Shown here: in pieces, positions 38,272-51,179 of the stretch | Layout of the letters: each line of letters starts with the position of its first letter | How positions within the stretch are numbered: position 1 is the first letter of the stretch | Source: Symsagittifera roscoffensis | Lineage: Eukaryota > Xenacoelomorpha > Acoela > Convolutidae | Direction: 5' to 3' | Assembly (NCBI RefSeq): GCF_963678635.1 | Contig: NC_087069.1 | Coordinates: 25,348,303 to 25,412,302 of the forward strand | DNA length: 64,000 nt | The notes under the pieces: generated by a model | Told to the model about the DNA's origin: nothing | What the model saw: the letters and a program-made list of their open reading frames with translations, nothing else | Databases searched by the model: none | Made by a program: the position numbers and the translations under genes

Positions 38272-41200
38272 AGACTCAATTTGATTTAACTCCGTTTTTT
38301 TTATTATTGTTAATATTCCATTGTTTTAACACTATTTTCTCAATCTAACCCCATCAAAAAAAATCTGAGATCTGCATAAGCATTGTGCTCAAAATATTGT
38401 AAAAAGTTGTTCTATAAAAAGGGCTTTTTGTCCTATACTCTCACTGATTCGATTCTTCACTATTGCACTAAAAATCAGAATACCGCCTCAGCTTCCGCTG
38501 AAAATTAAAATAGGTTAAAAAAGTCATAACCTTTTATTCGCAGATTCACAGAGTAGACAAAAACGGTAACCAAATCACGCTAGAGTTTCGTCAAAACCAC
38601 TTCTGGAAACGTTAAGTTATAAAACATTTTAATTGAGTCTGGAATAATATATACAACCGGAAAATTGTAAATGATGTAACTTGAAATTTAAAAAAAATCA
38701 TTTACCCTGTTTGATAACTGTTTATGAAAAAAATAGGTCTGAACAAACTACAATTTTGTATGTCTCGATCGAAGTTCATTCCAGAATAAGATCCAAGCAA
38801 ATGCGCATTATTTTATTACCGAAACAAAACTCACGAAGAGAAGAAGAAGCCGACATTCTTGGAGAAGACTCAAGTTGAGTCGAAAAAAATGAAGCTACAA
38901 AAATCCTTAAAGTTTTAAGTCCATCTAGCACTTCAACAACAGAAAATTTGCTCACAGCGCAAGAAAAACTCATAATCTGGCCACTCACAGGCACAAAATG
39001 TAAGAAGAAAGAACAAAGCTGACAATTTCTCAGCAGACATTATTTGAGCAAAAAAAAGCGATTTTATAAAAAAAAACTTTTCCAGTTTCAAATCCTACCT
39101 GAAACTACAATGAACAACCCCTCTGCACTTCAACTGCAATGAACTTGCCAACAAGAAAGAAAAAATCCGTGATGTGGCAACTAAGTGGACAAGCTTCATG
39201 CAGACACGAGTTGAGCCGAATAATTCTAGTTCCAAAAAAATTGGATTAAAAATTTGAAGTTTTATATGAAAATATGAAAATTGCTTCCAGCCCAAAAAAT
39301 TGTGATAGGGCAACTATGCCGATAAAAATTGAGCAGAAAGACGAAAGTCCGACCAACCAATGCTTACTGTAAAAAATTCAAATGCATACATACCGAAAAA
39401 AATGGTCTGTTCGTGACTCAAGCCCAAACCATAGGGCGCAAATACGAAGGTTTTACCTCTAGAAGAAACGAACAGAAACCTGGAAAATTTTAGTGCATAT
39501 TAATAAAGCAAGTAAAACATTTGCATGAAAAAGTGGTTTACGAGAAAAACGTCTAGCACACGATTACCAGACGACACTTGCTCTCTCGAGTTTAATAAAA
39601 ACTGACAGGAATTTGGTTGATTAGAACACAAAAAACCTCCAAACTTAATAACGCTTCAGTTTAAATTTGGTTAAACAGAAGCGAACATTTGGTTTGCCAT
39701 ATGCTTGTACCAGAAACAAAACACATACTATTTGGTGATTTTAAAAAGACAGCTCGAAATACAAAAAAAAATGGTTGAATTACCATTCATTCTTTTGGAA
39801 AATAATTTATTTTTGCTGAACTCAGACAAATCAACGAGAGAAACCAAAAAATCAAAAACCTGTTTGGACATTTCTAAAGCAGCCATGACGGAATTATTCA
39901 AATTCCATCTAAAAACGTCTTGAACAGATCATTAAGCAGTTAAACTGAAAATCAATGGAGGAGATCAGAAAGAATGCAGAACCCCACTAGGGTCCAAAAA
40001 GGGTTGAACCTCGAAAATATAGATATTAATAGAAATTATACAATGCTATTTGTGATCAAATAACAAAAAGCGAAAATTTCAATGAAAAAAAAAACATAAA
40101 AAACGGCTTTAAAATGATGCAAAAAAAATCTTGTAGAGAATCTTGTTCAATTCGTTCCAGTAAATCGAAAACAACCCAAATTTAAAACACGTAAGATCTG
40201 GATAGATAACCATGATAAAACACTGCCGCTAATAAAAATTTTCTGAAAGAAATGTATAATCTTAGTGGCAATTTGGACGACAGAAAAAATGGAAATTGGA
40301 GCGCTTGTTCAGATTTATCTTATGAGCATGTAAAAATCAATCAATTGAAAATCAAAGATCAAAAACAATTTTTTTCGCGGAGAAGCTCCATTTGTATGAA
40401 CTAGTGAGAACCTTGTTTTAAGGACTCAGATCTGAAAGCCCTATTCAAATTTGAAGCAGCTCATCACGGAAACTATCAGAGTTGCGCAGAAGACTGCCAA
40501 CAAGAGTAAACAAAAACTTGAATGTGTCATTCGTAGTTAGACTTAGACGAATTTTAAGCATAATTTTAATTTCTTAACCTAGTTTTCTTGAAAACATAAA
40601 AAAAATGTCTCCCACAAAGTAAACTTGTTCAATCATAAATCTTCTGAACACAACTTTTTCTATTAGTTAAGTCAGCTCCATGATTGTTTTTTTCTTTTTT
40701 TTCCTAGTAAAATTTACTCTTCTCATTTTTCGGCGAAAACAAATGTAAATTGAAATCTAGTTAATCACATGATATAATTCTAAACATCGAGAATTTATTT
40801 CTCACCAAGTATCAAGTTTACAAAAAAAATTTGCGCTCTGAGACACCTGTAAATGGATATATAATTGCAATCGTGCTCTCCTTGGAAGTAAAAATGTTGG
40901 CATGGTGTGTGAATTTAATAACTACCAACAAGAAGGCCTGAAAACACTTATATGATTATTAAAAAACCCTTATCAAAATCTCTATAGGGGGCTGTATTTT
41001 TAAAAGATAACAAAGACAGCCGGTTGCTGTGCAGGTATCACAGATTGTTCAGACCACATTCATAGAAAAAATTTTGAAAAATGTTTGCTTATTTTTACCT
41101 TCAAATTAGTGACATTTTTAATGCGATGAGAGATTTGATTCACGAACTTAACGAAGGCGTAGAAATTTAGTCATCCGGACGTAATCAGAAACGTTTTTCT

Positions 41201-41432
41201 TCCAAAATTGTATAACAATGAGACGAAGAAAAGTCTAGACAAAAAGTTTTCATTTTTTTCTATATTTTTGCACAAAACACTTTTTGTATACTTTTATAAA
41301 ATCTTCAAGTGAAGCGTTAAATAAAACAAACTAAATTAGTTTTTTTTGGTATAATTAAGTTTTTGAAGCCTAAATTTCTAAAAGACAAATTAAGTTTCAT
41401 TTATCGGTCGTTACACAATCGCTTTACTCTCT
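38272..41432. other. Non-coding bulk of duplication unit 2
   Basis: Same content as 11944-14944 plus the 384-base end. Frames at 38681-38878 and 39705-39923 are shared with unit 1 but carry no motif. Confidence 0.4.
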
Positions 41433-44400
41433 CGAAATTTAACTAAAAGTCAAAAAATTTTATGAGTTTTTTCGACCAAAACAGCATTAAAAAATATGAA
41501 AAAAGAAATTACAGATAGAATCAGCAAGCCATTAAATTTTTCAGTTTTCAATGTGGAAACCAGCAAACTAAGTATTAAGCAAACGAGACAAAAAGAAGAC
41601 TTCCTCAAGGCTATTATCCAGAGTCACCAATAAGTTTTCAATTTAGTCGAATTGTGAGTCAAAATTTGACTCACAAAATGACCACAAGTTGTGATTGGGA
41701 TTGAAATTGGGATTTTTGACGCACTAATTTGATCAAAAAATCTGAAAATAGCAGATTGGGTTGCAAAGACACAGTCTTGCTGGTTTATAATTGGCAATTT
41801 TTGGCAAAAATTTTGGCATTTTGGTCGCACTGGTCTGCAAACGCCAAATTGCTGTCAATTTTGTGTTAATTTATAGCCTTTTAAAAATATATCGGAAATG
41901 TTTAAAATTTCTGAAATGACTCTGACCTTAAATTTTAAACTAAATCGAAATTTTTCCTTGATGTTTTGCGTTTGCCTTTTCGTTGACATTTGTGTTTTTT
42001 CTCTAAAAGTTTGCATGACAAATCGTTGTTGAATGAAAGTTTTCTTTTTCAATTGTGTTCTCGAAACTTGAAATTATCCGAAAAAGTGCAATAATTTTTC
42101 CTTACTCTTTTGTCAGTTCAAATGTAATTTTGAAAATTCGATTGCAGTTTTAATGCCATTTCACTGTCTCAAGGTCAGAATTGTTTCAAACAATAAATAC
42201 GTTGTTTAAAAGCTATAAGCTCCAGCACGACTCCACGCTATCATTCTTTGTGTCACAGAGAAAACGTTTTTAAATAAAATCTACCGTCGCTATAATATTA
42301 CCTATCGAATTTGGACTTGAAAATAAAAAAAAATCTATTGAATAAAACATAGCTGCTTGTAAATAAATTTCCAGTTCGATGAAGTAAACAAAAACCCCAA
42401 ATCAATCATATGATCAGACTTTTTGTGAATGCATGTTCAAATTTTTCAGGACTGTGTTCTGACTGTCTTTGATATTTCAATAGCCGAGGAAATTTTCAGT
42501 TTTGGTTTTTCATCTATAGCATTTGTTTCCTGGATTTTGAAAGTCTGAGCATAAAACCACAAATTTGTCCCAGCTTTGATGCATTTCACAATGGGTTATT
42601 TTACTGCAATGGAAACAAGATGCGGACCCATTTGCGAAGCAACTCCAGTTCTCTGGCCAAACTCTTTTCTTTCAGAAATGCCTCGTTTTTTTTTTCAAAA
42701 AAGACAAAAAATTTACAGTTTTGTTCATCTGTCAAGGCCGTGGAGTGGATCAAACTACCCTTTAGGCCTTGACTTTTGCGAAGTTCAGTTCGGAATAAAT
42801 TAATACTTTATTGAAGAAGCTTTCAATGTGATTTTTCCCTAAATTTGTCTGACAATCAGTTTAGTTACATTCGGTTTCGGTTACTTAAGTTTTGAATTGA
42901 TATGGGAGAAATCAAATATTAGAAAAATTGCCACAGTCGTTCAGTTCTTAACAAGGTTTATAGAATTAAAAACATTCAGCAATTCACGTTGTATATCAAA
43001 GCTGTGTTTTTGATCTTCTATCAGGTCGTAAAAAAAGTGTACTCAATCGCCGAGTTTTTTTTATGAAGTAGATTGCATTTTTGCCGGTGCTAGAAATGTG
43101 GAAATGTGGTAGTCTTTTAGCTTCAAGAAGAGTTTTTAGCCCTGTAAGTGAGAGGATTATCTTTATTAGGCAGGAAGTAATCAATAATTGGCTGTTCTAA
43201 TAAGCATTTTGTTGTCATTTTTGCATGGCTTATGAAAACTACAAGCTCAGTTTTCCAGATTTTGCGTAAAGATAAGTGCAGACGCAGAACTAAATTTTCT
43301 AGGTATGACAGCAAGAATTTATCTTTGAAGAATCGAAATCTTTCTTATAACTATAACGATTTATGAAAACGCAACCACCAAAAAAGTTTCTAGGGGTACA
43401 CCTCGAAAAATACTTAAGCTGTTCAACTCAGGTTTGTTTACCAATTATTTTTTGTGCATTCAACCTTTGATAAAAATCCCCACTTTTTTGGAGCTTTTTT
43501 TTCCTGAAATCATTATTTAATTAATTTTGGAGCAATAAATTTTGATAAAATGATTCAAGTGTTTTTGCCAAATCTTGAACTGCCTTCGTAAATTTTGTTT
43601 GTGCGATTTAATTAGCGTTTTCATCAGTAGCGGATTTAGAGGGTTGAGGGCTGGGGGGCATGCGCTCCATTCTCAGGGATTCGACCCCCTGCCGACACGA
43701 AGGGTCCCCCTTTACACTGGTTTTCAAAACAAGTATTTGCCGCGTTTTGAAAGTATACGCACAAAAAACGCTCATGTGTTTCTTTTTGCCACTAAAAAGA
43801 CTTATGTTTTAGCAGCAGTTTTTTATTTTTTCGCCAAATACAGCTGTTATAGATAAAATAAAAAAATAATTTTCAAGCTACCTTACTTTCTTTAATAAAG
43901 AAAATTCTGGTGTCAAAAGAACCTATGCTACTAGAACGGTTGCTCAAGTTCTGTTAAAGCGTATTTATTGGCCACATGGATGTTTATGAAAAACCGACTG
44001 ATTCAATGACAGTTTGATTAATTGAAAAGTTTTTTTCTTTCTTTTTTGATATCTCCATTTTTGCAGGTTTAAAAGCAATTTTTTGCTTTTCTTCTAGGGG
44101 AAATTTTGCATTCTAGTTTTTTTTGTTTGGATAACTGCAACAAGAATTATTTGTTTTTGCAAGATTTATAAACAAATTAAATTTTCTGAGTTTGTTTTAG
44201 CAAACAATTTTTTGGGAAACAAACTTAACCAATACGTTGTTTTTCTACTATTTTGTTTTCATTTGGAAGATGGCTCTAAGCTGTTAGTTTATTTATAAAA
44301 AAACACATTTTCTGAAGTTTTCAAATCAAAAATGCTGCTGCAAAATTTTGTTCTTAACCGAGTTGAACTATTATTTTTTATTGTGAAGTAAGATCAATTG

Positions 44401-45629
44401 GATTTAACAGAGTGTCATATGATTTTAATACAAATCATTGTCGGTGGATTGTTTTGCTTAAATACAATTTAATGCTGCTAGCAGTTTTGTTTACAGTTTA
44501 TTTGTTTGATATTTAGAAAAGTTTTCTCAGGGAGTTCCTCTCAAAGTAAACTATTGGTAGTTTATGCTTTTTACCTGTTGTTTTTCTGTATTTTGTTGTT
44601 GTTTTATTCAGAAATATTCATTTAAGCTACCAATAAAACTACGTATCAAACTTAAAATGATCACTAGAGATCATTTTAGTTTTTACTTATTATCGGCCAA
44701 CGTTTTTGTTTGCTCTTATTTGCTATTACTTGCTAACTTGTTGTTGTTTCTATTTTCAGCAAACTGCAGAATCAAAAAATACAACAGTTCAAAGAAATTG
44801 AATAAAAAGAAAACAAATCGATTTTGTTTTCGACAAAATTAGTGAAGCAAAGTATCGCTAAATAACAGTTTTTGTCCCAATAGTTGGAGTTTTTGCAAAA
44901 AAAATCAATGGCCGAAAATTAACAGAGGATACAATGTGATTGACTTTTTTTAGTTTCCGGAAAATAAATTAAATGCAATCGTCGGGAGGTACTTCAATGA
45001 GAGTATATTTGCCGCAATTATCAGTTCAATTATCGAAACAATTATTTATCAATTAACACAAACTTATTTGCCTCTGTTTGACTAATTTGACTTCACCTTG
45101 TTAATTCAGTTTTTTTTAATCAATTATAGCACAAAAAAAAGTATTCAGTTCAACAAAAACTAATTTTTTAACAACATTTTTGGGCGGAGTTCCAGACATT
45201 TTTTTGAAGGAACATTAATTTTTGATTGATTTATCAAAATATTGAACTTGATTTCTTCAACGTTGAACTTGGTTCAACAGTTTGCTTCTATCTGTATACA
45301 TTATATTTGCGTTATGAGCAAAATTTTACAGTTTTTTTCTTGTAAGTTATTCACCACCAACCTTTCAATCAAGCTTCTACTGCTCAATTTTTGGTTTATT
45401 AAAGTGAGTAATTGTTAATTTTTGAAAAATTCAAGGAAAAGATTGATTTCGTTATTCAACATTTAAAAAAACTCGGGGAAACAAGTTTGAATATTTGGTT
45501 GCATGACAATATACCCGATTCAAAATTACCCTATGCCAATTTACCCTATACTAATCTACCCGTTATTCCAATGCCAATTTAAGCTTGCTTTTTTCAGTTT
45601 TTAGGCTTCAACTTTTCGCGTTCTCACTT
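41433..45629. other. Gene-poor AT-rich stretch
   Basis: No coding frame convinces. Only a MITE-like fragment near 43626 stands out. Open frames such as 44564-44842 are Phe/Cys/Leu-rich translations of T-rich DNA. Confidence 0.45.
43626..43740. mobile_element. hAT-MITE-like terminal fragment
   Basis: AGTAGCGGATTTAGAGGGTT followed by a GC-rich GGGGGGCATGCGCTCC and GGGATTCGACCCCCTGCC. The word GCGGAT(C/T)TAGA near an end is common in hAT-type miniature elements, and a related end lies at 61934. This is a pattern recollection, not a proven element. Confidence 0.35.
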
Positions 45630-45956
45630 TTATGATTTTTTTTTCAACTGAAAATTTCGCATACAATTTTTTAACATATATTATGTTCATGCGAATATGC
45701 TTACCTGAGGTCGGCTTTGTTTGATCCTGGAGTGAAAAAATGTTCCTGCTGCAATTATAGCTTCCGAGATAAGTTTGAAACTTCTGGAGTTACAACCCAC
45801 CATTCGCCGATAATCTGAACTAACTATGACATATATAGCGAATTTAACCCTGACATGCACTCTAGAGGGAATTAAACCAGAGTTTACAAAAAAAACATAC
45901 GGAAGATAATCAACATGAACACCAAAAAACTTATTTATTTCAAGGAAATCGTTCAA
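45630..45956 (-). CDS. Possible 3' end of a small spliced gene
   Basis: An 84-codon open stretch (45956 down to 45705) ends at CCTCAG/GTAAGC, a near-perfect donor. The intron of 57 bases ends AATTTTCAG, a near-perfect acceptor, and the next exon reads five codons and a stop in frame (TAA at 45630). The first exon is preceded by ACTAG, a weak acceptor that is also an in-frame stop, so an upstream exon must exist if the gene is real. The peptide has mixed composition (FGVHVDYLPYVFFVNSG) and no recognised domain. Confidence 0.4.
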
Positions 45957-47734
45957 CTAGTAATCGCAGTTTTTACACTTAAAAAAAAACAAACTGAAAA
46001 AAATAGAGTTGAAATTTTCAGAATCCATACTTTTTCTTCACGTTACAAAAAAAAATAAGAAAAAAACATGGCAAACCTAGGAATTACAGAAAACATTGAG
46101 TCCGATAGATTTAACACCGTCAAGCAAGAAAAAAAATGTAGTTACATGATTCAACCGAAGGAGTAATTAAACAATCAAATAATTAGTTTACAAAAAAAAA
46201 ATTTGGCGATGAACCTACATACGCCATTGCAGAAACCGAAGTACTCATGCAATTTGGCTAAAACTATACTATCGGACACTAAACTGATTCAACCGAAACA
46301 AAAAACCAGAGACCATAGATACGATTGACAACTAATTAATTTCGATATTTATGTTCGATTTTTATGTAGTCATTGGCAAGAACACTTGATGAAACCTTCC
46401 GGGAGAAAGAAAGGGCAATAACTAAGGCCATAAGAATTGAGACAATGACCACCCGAATATAGTCTAGAAAATTGATTTTTTTTTGCTGGAGGGAAACCGG
46501 TACAAAATCGATAATAATCGATTGTAATGCATTTTCTGCAGATGCAAAAAAACAAAAAAATTGTTTATATTGTCTAAAAATGGATTCTAATGTCTAAAAA
46601 ATTGAATTTTTACCTTTAGAAGCATGCTGTTTTAGATTTCGAAACAAAAGTTGAATTCAGATTAAACGTCACAAATCATGAAAATCATCAAAATAAACAA
46701 GCTTTAAGGCACAAAAATATGCAATAAAATCAAAAAAATCATCGCTAAAAACAAAATATGGGTACAAAAAATCAATAACCACATGAAAACCATCAAAATA
46801 AGCAAGATTTAAAGCTAAAATCAAAAATATGCAAGAAACATCCCATGGAAATCGTAGAGATAAAAAACACAAACTTCGAGGAACTAAGCCGACGAAATAA
46901 TTCAACATAGAGAGGATAGCCCGACAACAAGATTTTTAAAGCAGATAATTCCAGTTTGCATATACACAGGTAACAACGGAACTCGATATCAAAACAGTTT
47001 TTTTTCTCAAGCAAGGGCTTGTTTCCTCGTTAAGTGGGCCAAATCAGTAAATGATATTGAATTTATTTGGCAGCTAGCCGATACAAGTATCTCTTTTGAA
47101 ATTTGTGAGCAACGTTTTTTTTCCTGAAAAAGGTAGTACTCTGTTGCAACAAACTAGCTTACGGCAAGCGAATCAACAACCAAATTCATCTGTAAGCTTA
47201 CAATTTTTAAACCCATTCTTTTGAGGAAAGCCAAACTTACGGTCAAGTGAACTAAATTTGAAGAGGGTACATTTTAAAAAACACAATTTTTTGTTCAAAT
47301 CATTGCAAAAATTACTGGAAAACGCAGTCTTTGGCACCTTTTCAAAAATTTTTTTGACAAAATAGGATTACTTCTCGTTTTTTTCTGAGAGGAAATCTTC
47401 ATTTTAATTTTTTCCAAAAAAATTCCTACTCCTTCTCTGAGAAATTCGGAGACCCGCCGTCCCTGTTCATATATAATCATTGAGCTGTTTATACGAGTAC
47501 TTCTATACGATTGTAGCTCCAGGTTTAAAAGAAATCAAAAACAAGTACCTTGATGCATAGTTTTTCAGTGCTTGTTTCATCTATGTCATCATGCTTGATT
47601 TCTTTCACCTAAATGTTTGTTTTTAGTATTTGTTTAACCCAGGCAATTTTCCATGATTCGGTGCCAATTGGAAACTCATTCTGCTTTGAATCATTTTGTG
47701 ACAATTCATCGGAGGAATTGCATTGGTCCCATCA
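45957..47734. other. Gene-free stretch
   Basis: I see no supported gene. A locally repeated pair of segments at about 46675-46730 and 46780-46835 shares AAAATCATCAAAATAA and TAAGGC-like words, a short diverged tandem repeat. Confidence 0.35.
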
Positions 47735-48766
47735 TTAGTCCAGGACTTTCTCGATACCCTCCGGTAAAGTATGTGCCTCAGTTATTTCATTCTTTTCAAG
47801 AAATAAACTTGCCCGCCAGTCTACAGGAGCCTCACTAATTCCAGTTAAACAACGAGTCCATTCATTAGGAAGCTTGCTTATCTTCGGAAAAAGTATGTCA
47901 TGAACAAAACTCACCCCTACGGTCCTATTCTCAAGTGTCGCGAAAGAATAACGAGGTGTGAAAATAAGGATCATGTCTGCATCTCTGCAAACGTGCGGAG
48001 CTTCCTCGAAACACAAATTTTCAAAAAAAAATTCAAGATCTTCCATTTCTAGAAATTTTGGATTTACTTTGGGACTGAAATCGGATTCCAATCTCTTGCT
48101 GTTTAGATATTGTTTGTTATTGATCACTTCTGATTTTCCCAATGTATTTCCTCATATTCCCTGTCAGTCATGAAGAATAGTTTACCAACTTTCATAGTCA
48201 AATGCAATTTGAAGCTATCAGATAGTTTCAGCTTACTAAGAGAACAGTCAAAAAACGGTACCCGATTTTTTGCAAAATAATTTGAGCTTACGTCTGGCTC
48301 AAAACTTTCAGTTGCTGGTTGGTTGATATCTTTAACATCTCTTGTTACAAATCCAGAAAGAAACAAAGTTTTTTTTATACTGCCTACCAAAAAGTACTGC
48401 TTCCGAACCAGCCTGATCAAAATTTTGCAGCCTGATTGCATCGAAATTTGGAGTGGTATGATCAAAGGTGGTTAAAGTCCCGCGTATCAAGACAAATGCA
48501 ATTTTTTCTTCATTTCTTCATAAACACTGTTGCAGGTAGAAATGGTCACCGTAATGCATCATTTCAAGATCTAAGTAAACATTTCGAACGCCCGGAATTT
48601 TTTCATACACAGCTATTTCCGATCCGTTTCTCCCAATATTAGGATCAATCATGTTTTCTGGAAATTCAATCCGGTAACTATTCCAAACTGGTCTCCTAAA
48701 AATAATATAAACAATATACTAACAGAAACAAGATGGATTAATGAAATTTACATACGATAATTTCAT
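47735..48766 (-). CDS. Four-exon gene of unknown function (about 275 residues)
   Basis: I do not recognise the family. Splice signals give one continuous frame: exon 1 48766-48756 (ATG plus 8 bases, donor GTATGT), intron 60 bases; exon 2 48695-48528 (acceptor ATTTTTAG), intron 115 bases with donor GTGTTT; exon 3 48412-48128 (acceptor TTTTGATCAG); exon 4 48098-47735. These sum to 828 bases, exactly 276 codons with the stop. The break between exons 3 and 4 is either a 29-base intron (GTGATC..AAACAG) or a one-base frameshift. The protein is well-mixed and looks globular (EFPENMIDPNIGRNGSEIAV; VRNVYLDLEMMHYGDHFYL; DADMILIFTPRYSFATLENR) with no signal peptide or membrane span. No neighbour suggests a role. 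The agreement of phases across three junctions makes it a real gene or a recent pseudogene. Confidence 0.65.
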
Positions 48767-49744
48767 TTTAAATTGCCTCAATTGTCATACTCAATACAAT
48801 AAACACATGTCTTTAACTTTCATATTCCCAAAAACTTTTGGGCGAGGTTTTTTTTACTCCTAGTTTGCTATTTGCCGGTATTTTTGTGTTCTTTGTCTTT
48901 CATTTTTAATGAATCATTTTGCCCAATGTTGTATTTTTTTTCCACGCAAAATAATCATTCAAACTACTGATAGCCTTTTACGAAACTTTTATCAAGTTTT
49001 TACCGTATCAAATTGTTTTTAATTGACTAATCAAGTTGCTAAAATTGATCTGAGATCGTAATTTCCACCTTCATTACACTTTTTTCTTCTTGTATGGTGC
49101 GTGTTTGTTATTATTCGGAGAAAAAAAACATTTGGTCTAATGACGTTCTCTCAGACTTCACTTTGAGGTATAATTTGTACCAAAATCTCATTATGAGCGT
49201 TAAAACCATTTTTCAAATTAATTCATATTTTACTCATATAGAAGCCTTCCGTTTCCTGTTTTGATATTTTTTTGCTGACTGAGTTGCATTATCTTTTTCT
49301 TGTTGTTCCGACTTTTTAAGTAAGTGCGGAATATTTATGTTTGGTGTGCTTTTTTGTTAAGTAAATTTTCTTAGAGTTTCATTTAAATTCATTTGTGTTC
49401 TCTGTTTATGAAGCTATGGGGGTTTCGAAATTGATAAACTGGTCCATTTGAGACATTAAAGGTGAGCGGTGGATTGAAGCATTCCAAATCAAATTAAGGC
49501 GAGACATTCGGTCTTATGATTAAGAAAATAAACGCTTAATACACACCTGTAAAAAATAAATTAACGTGTGGGGGATAAATTAAAGAATAAAAATGGAATA
49601 GTTTCTTTTTTTTGAACATTTCATGCTTTTTTCAACCAAAAAAAAAACTTTTTGATTGGCCTCAAATTACAGTCGGAACATTTAGGGCTGTGGCAGATTT
49701 AGTTCCTTTTGATATTCCTGCACATATCCTTTTCCTCGTTACTT
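48767..49744. other. Upstream region of the four-exon gene, no gene seen
   Basis: AT-rich, no supported frame on either strand. It should hold the promoter of the minus-strand gene, but no clear core element is visible. Confidence 0.35.
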
Positions 49745-50195
49745 TAACAAGACTGCACTTATCAGGGCAAAGCCTTGAATGTTACGACTGCCTCTTAAGG
49801 TCTATGGAGCGGTAATAACATGAAAAAATTAAGGTTAACAAAGAAATGATAAAAAAAAATTAAGATTTTTGTGAAAATTATCCCGCTCACAGGCCATATA
49901 AAATGATAGATTTCAGATGGTACAAAAAGATACATTTCGCTACGTGTAACAAATTAATTATTGCAAACAAGATTCCTCTAACCAATTTGGAACGAGTTCT
50001 TAGACGGATTAAATCTCCGCTTGAAATGGCAATCATTAAACCCCCATAACTTTACGAAATCACATATAAAAAACTTTTCAAATTTAAGTTCATGTCAACA
50101 ATGCCTTTTGATTGATATAAATGGCTAGTTGAAAGGTCGAAAATTGTCTGAAGAAAAACAAATCGCCCGAGCACAAATATTCCGTTACTTTCGTT
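49745..50195 (+). repeat. Inverted-repeat family F, third copy
   Basis: Diverged copy of 4093-4720 in the same orientation: CAAGACTGCACTTATCAGGGC, CTATGGAGCGGTAATAACATG, AACCCCCATAACTTTACGAA and GAGCACAAATATTCCG recur in order. No inverted partner is seen nearby. Confidence 0.55.
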
Positions 50196-50419
50196 ACAAA
50201 AGTAGGATGAAAAAATAATTAACGGTATGATTCTGAGAAAGTACAAGAATCAATCTCCAATTTCCAGATTTCGGTGAGAAAGAAACTAATTTTTCATCAG
50301 TAATCTAAAATACAATATTAGAAAAATGCCATCAACAAAAGTTTCACTCCTATTGGATTTGTCTATTTGTGCTTTTTTTGCTTTCTTTTTCCATAATCTC
50401 GCATAAAATAGTTTCCGTT

Positions 50420-50850
50420 CTTATTAACAGAACACAATCCTTTGCTATGAAACTCAATTTTGGCGAAACGTAACCCTTATGCCAAAAAACATTTCAAAAG
50501 AATTTTCAATTATATGAGCAACACTGTAAAATACTTTTAACTTTTAACCTTTGCTTCTATTTCTAAAATACGACAAAAAATCAGCATGCGATCTCCCATA
50601 CTAACTTCATTAAAAAAGACCTCGTGAACACTGTTTTGAAGACTGCAATAGTTTTTCGTGCTTTTGTATCTGTGTGTGGAAGCGGAGGAGGTAACTGTGA
50701 GGTTGTGTAGGTTTATTTAAAGTTAAATTTGTTTACTCAAAATGTCCTATAACAAAATTGGCATTACATCAACGGAGGAAGATGTTGAACAGGTTTGTCT
50801 GTTGGGATTTAGAAACTTCATATTTTTTTGATAGGCTTTTTTATCGGCTT
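50420..50850 (+). repeat. Diverged direct repeat, copy 1
   Basis: Matches 52240-52640 at low identity: AATACGACAAAAAATCAGC, GAAGACTGCAATAGTTTTT, GTGTGTGGAAGCGGAGGAGG and GAAGATGTTGAACAGG have counterparts there in the same order. Function unknown; probably an old mobile element. Confidence 0.5.
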
Positions 50851-51095
50851 GATAGGTTTAAGCAAATATTACGTCGACATAGAGGCCGCATATTGCACCG
50901 TTCAACAAGCGAAAAAGTTTTTTTTATGTGTGTATGTCTGTTTTGATTGTGAGGGGGACTCAAAAACTTTTTATTAGTCTTGAAATTTTTTCGGCTTTTT
51001 CTCCGTTTTTTTTCGGCTTAATAGATTTCGGCCTATTTTATATCGGCGTAGTGGCATCATATTTTTTCATTTGACGGGCGAGTAAAATTTGTATG

Positions 51096-51123
51096 TGTGT
51101 GTGTTTTTTTTGTCTCTGTGTGT

Positions 51124-51178
<55 letters not shown>
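51096..51178. repeat. (TG)n microsatellite
   Basis: An almost pure TG run of about 60 bases with short interruptions on its left. It produces His/Thr repeat frames on the minus strand that are not genes. Confidence 0.95.

Positions 51179-51179
<1 letters not shown>

Larger units (their letters stand above)
37759..41432 (+). repeat. Tandem duplication unit 2 (intact)
   Basis: A complete 3.7-kb unit directly following unit 1. It lacks the retroelement and so contains the empty insertion site at 41035-41056. By eye it is well above 95% identical to unit 1 in most parts, with larger indels noted in unit 1. Apart from the hAT remnant there is no supported gene. Confidence 0.9.

Noticed and set aside
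43660-43700. tRNA-like B-box word GGGATTCGACCCCC
   Set aside because: No acceptor stem or anticodon arm can be built around it; a MITE-like fragment explains it better.
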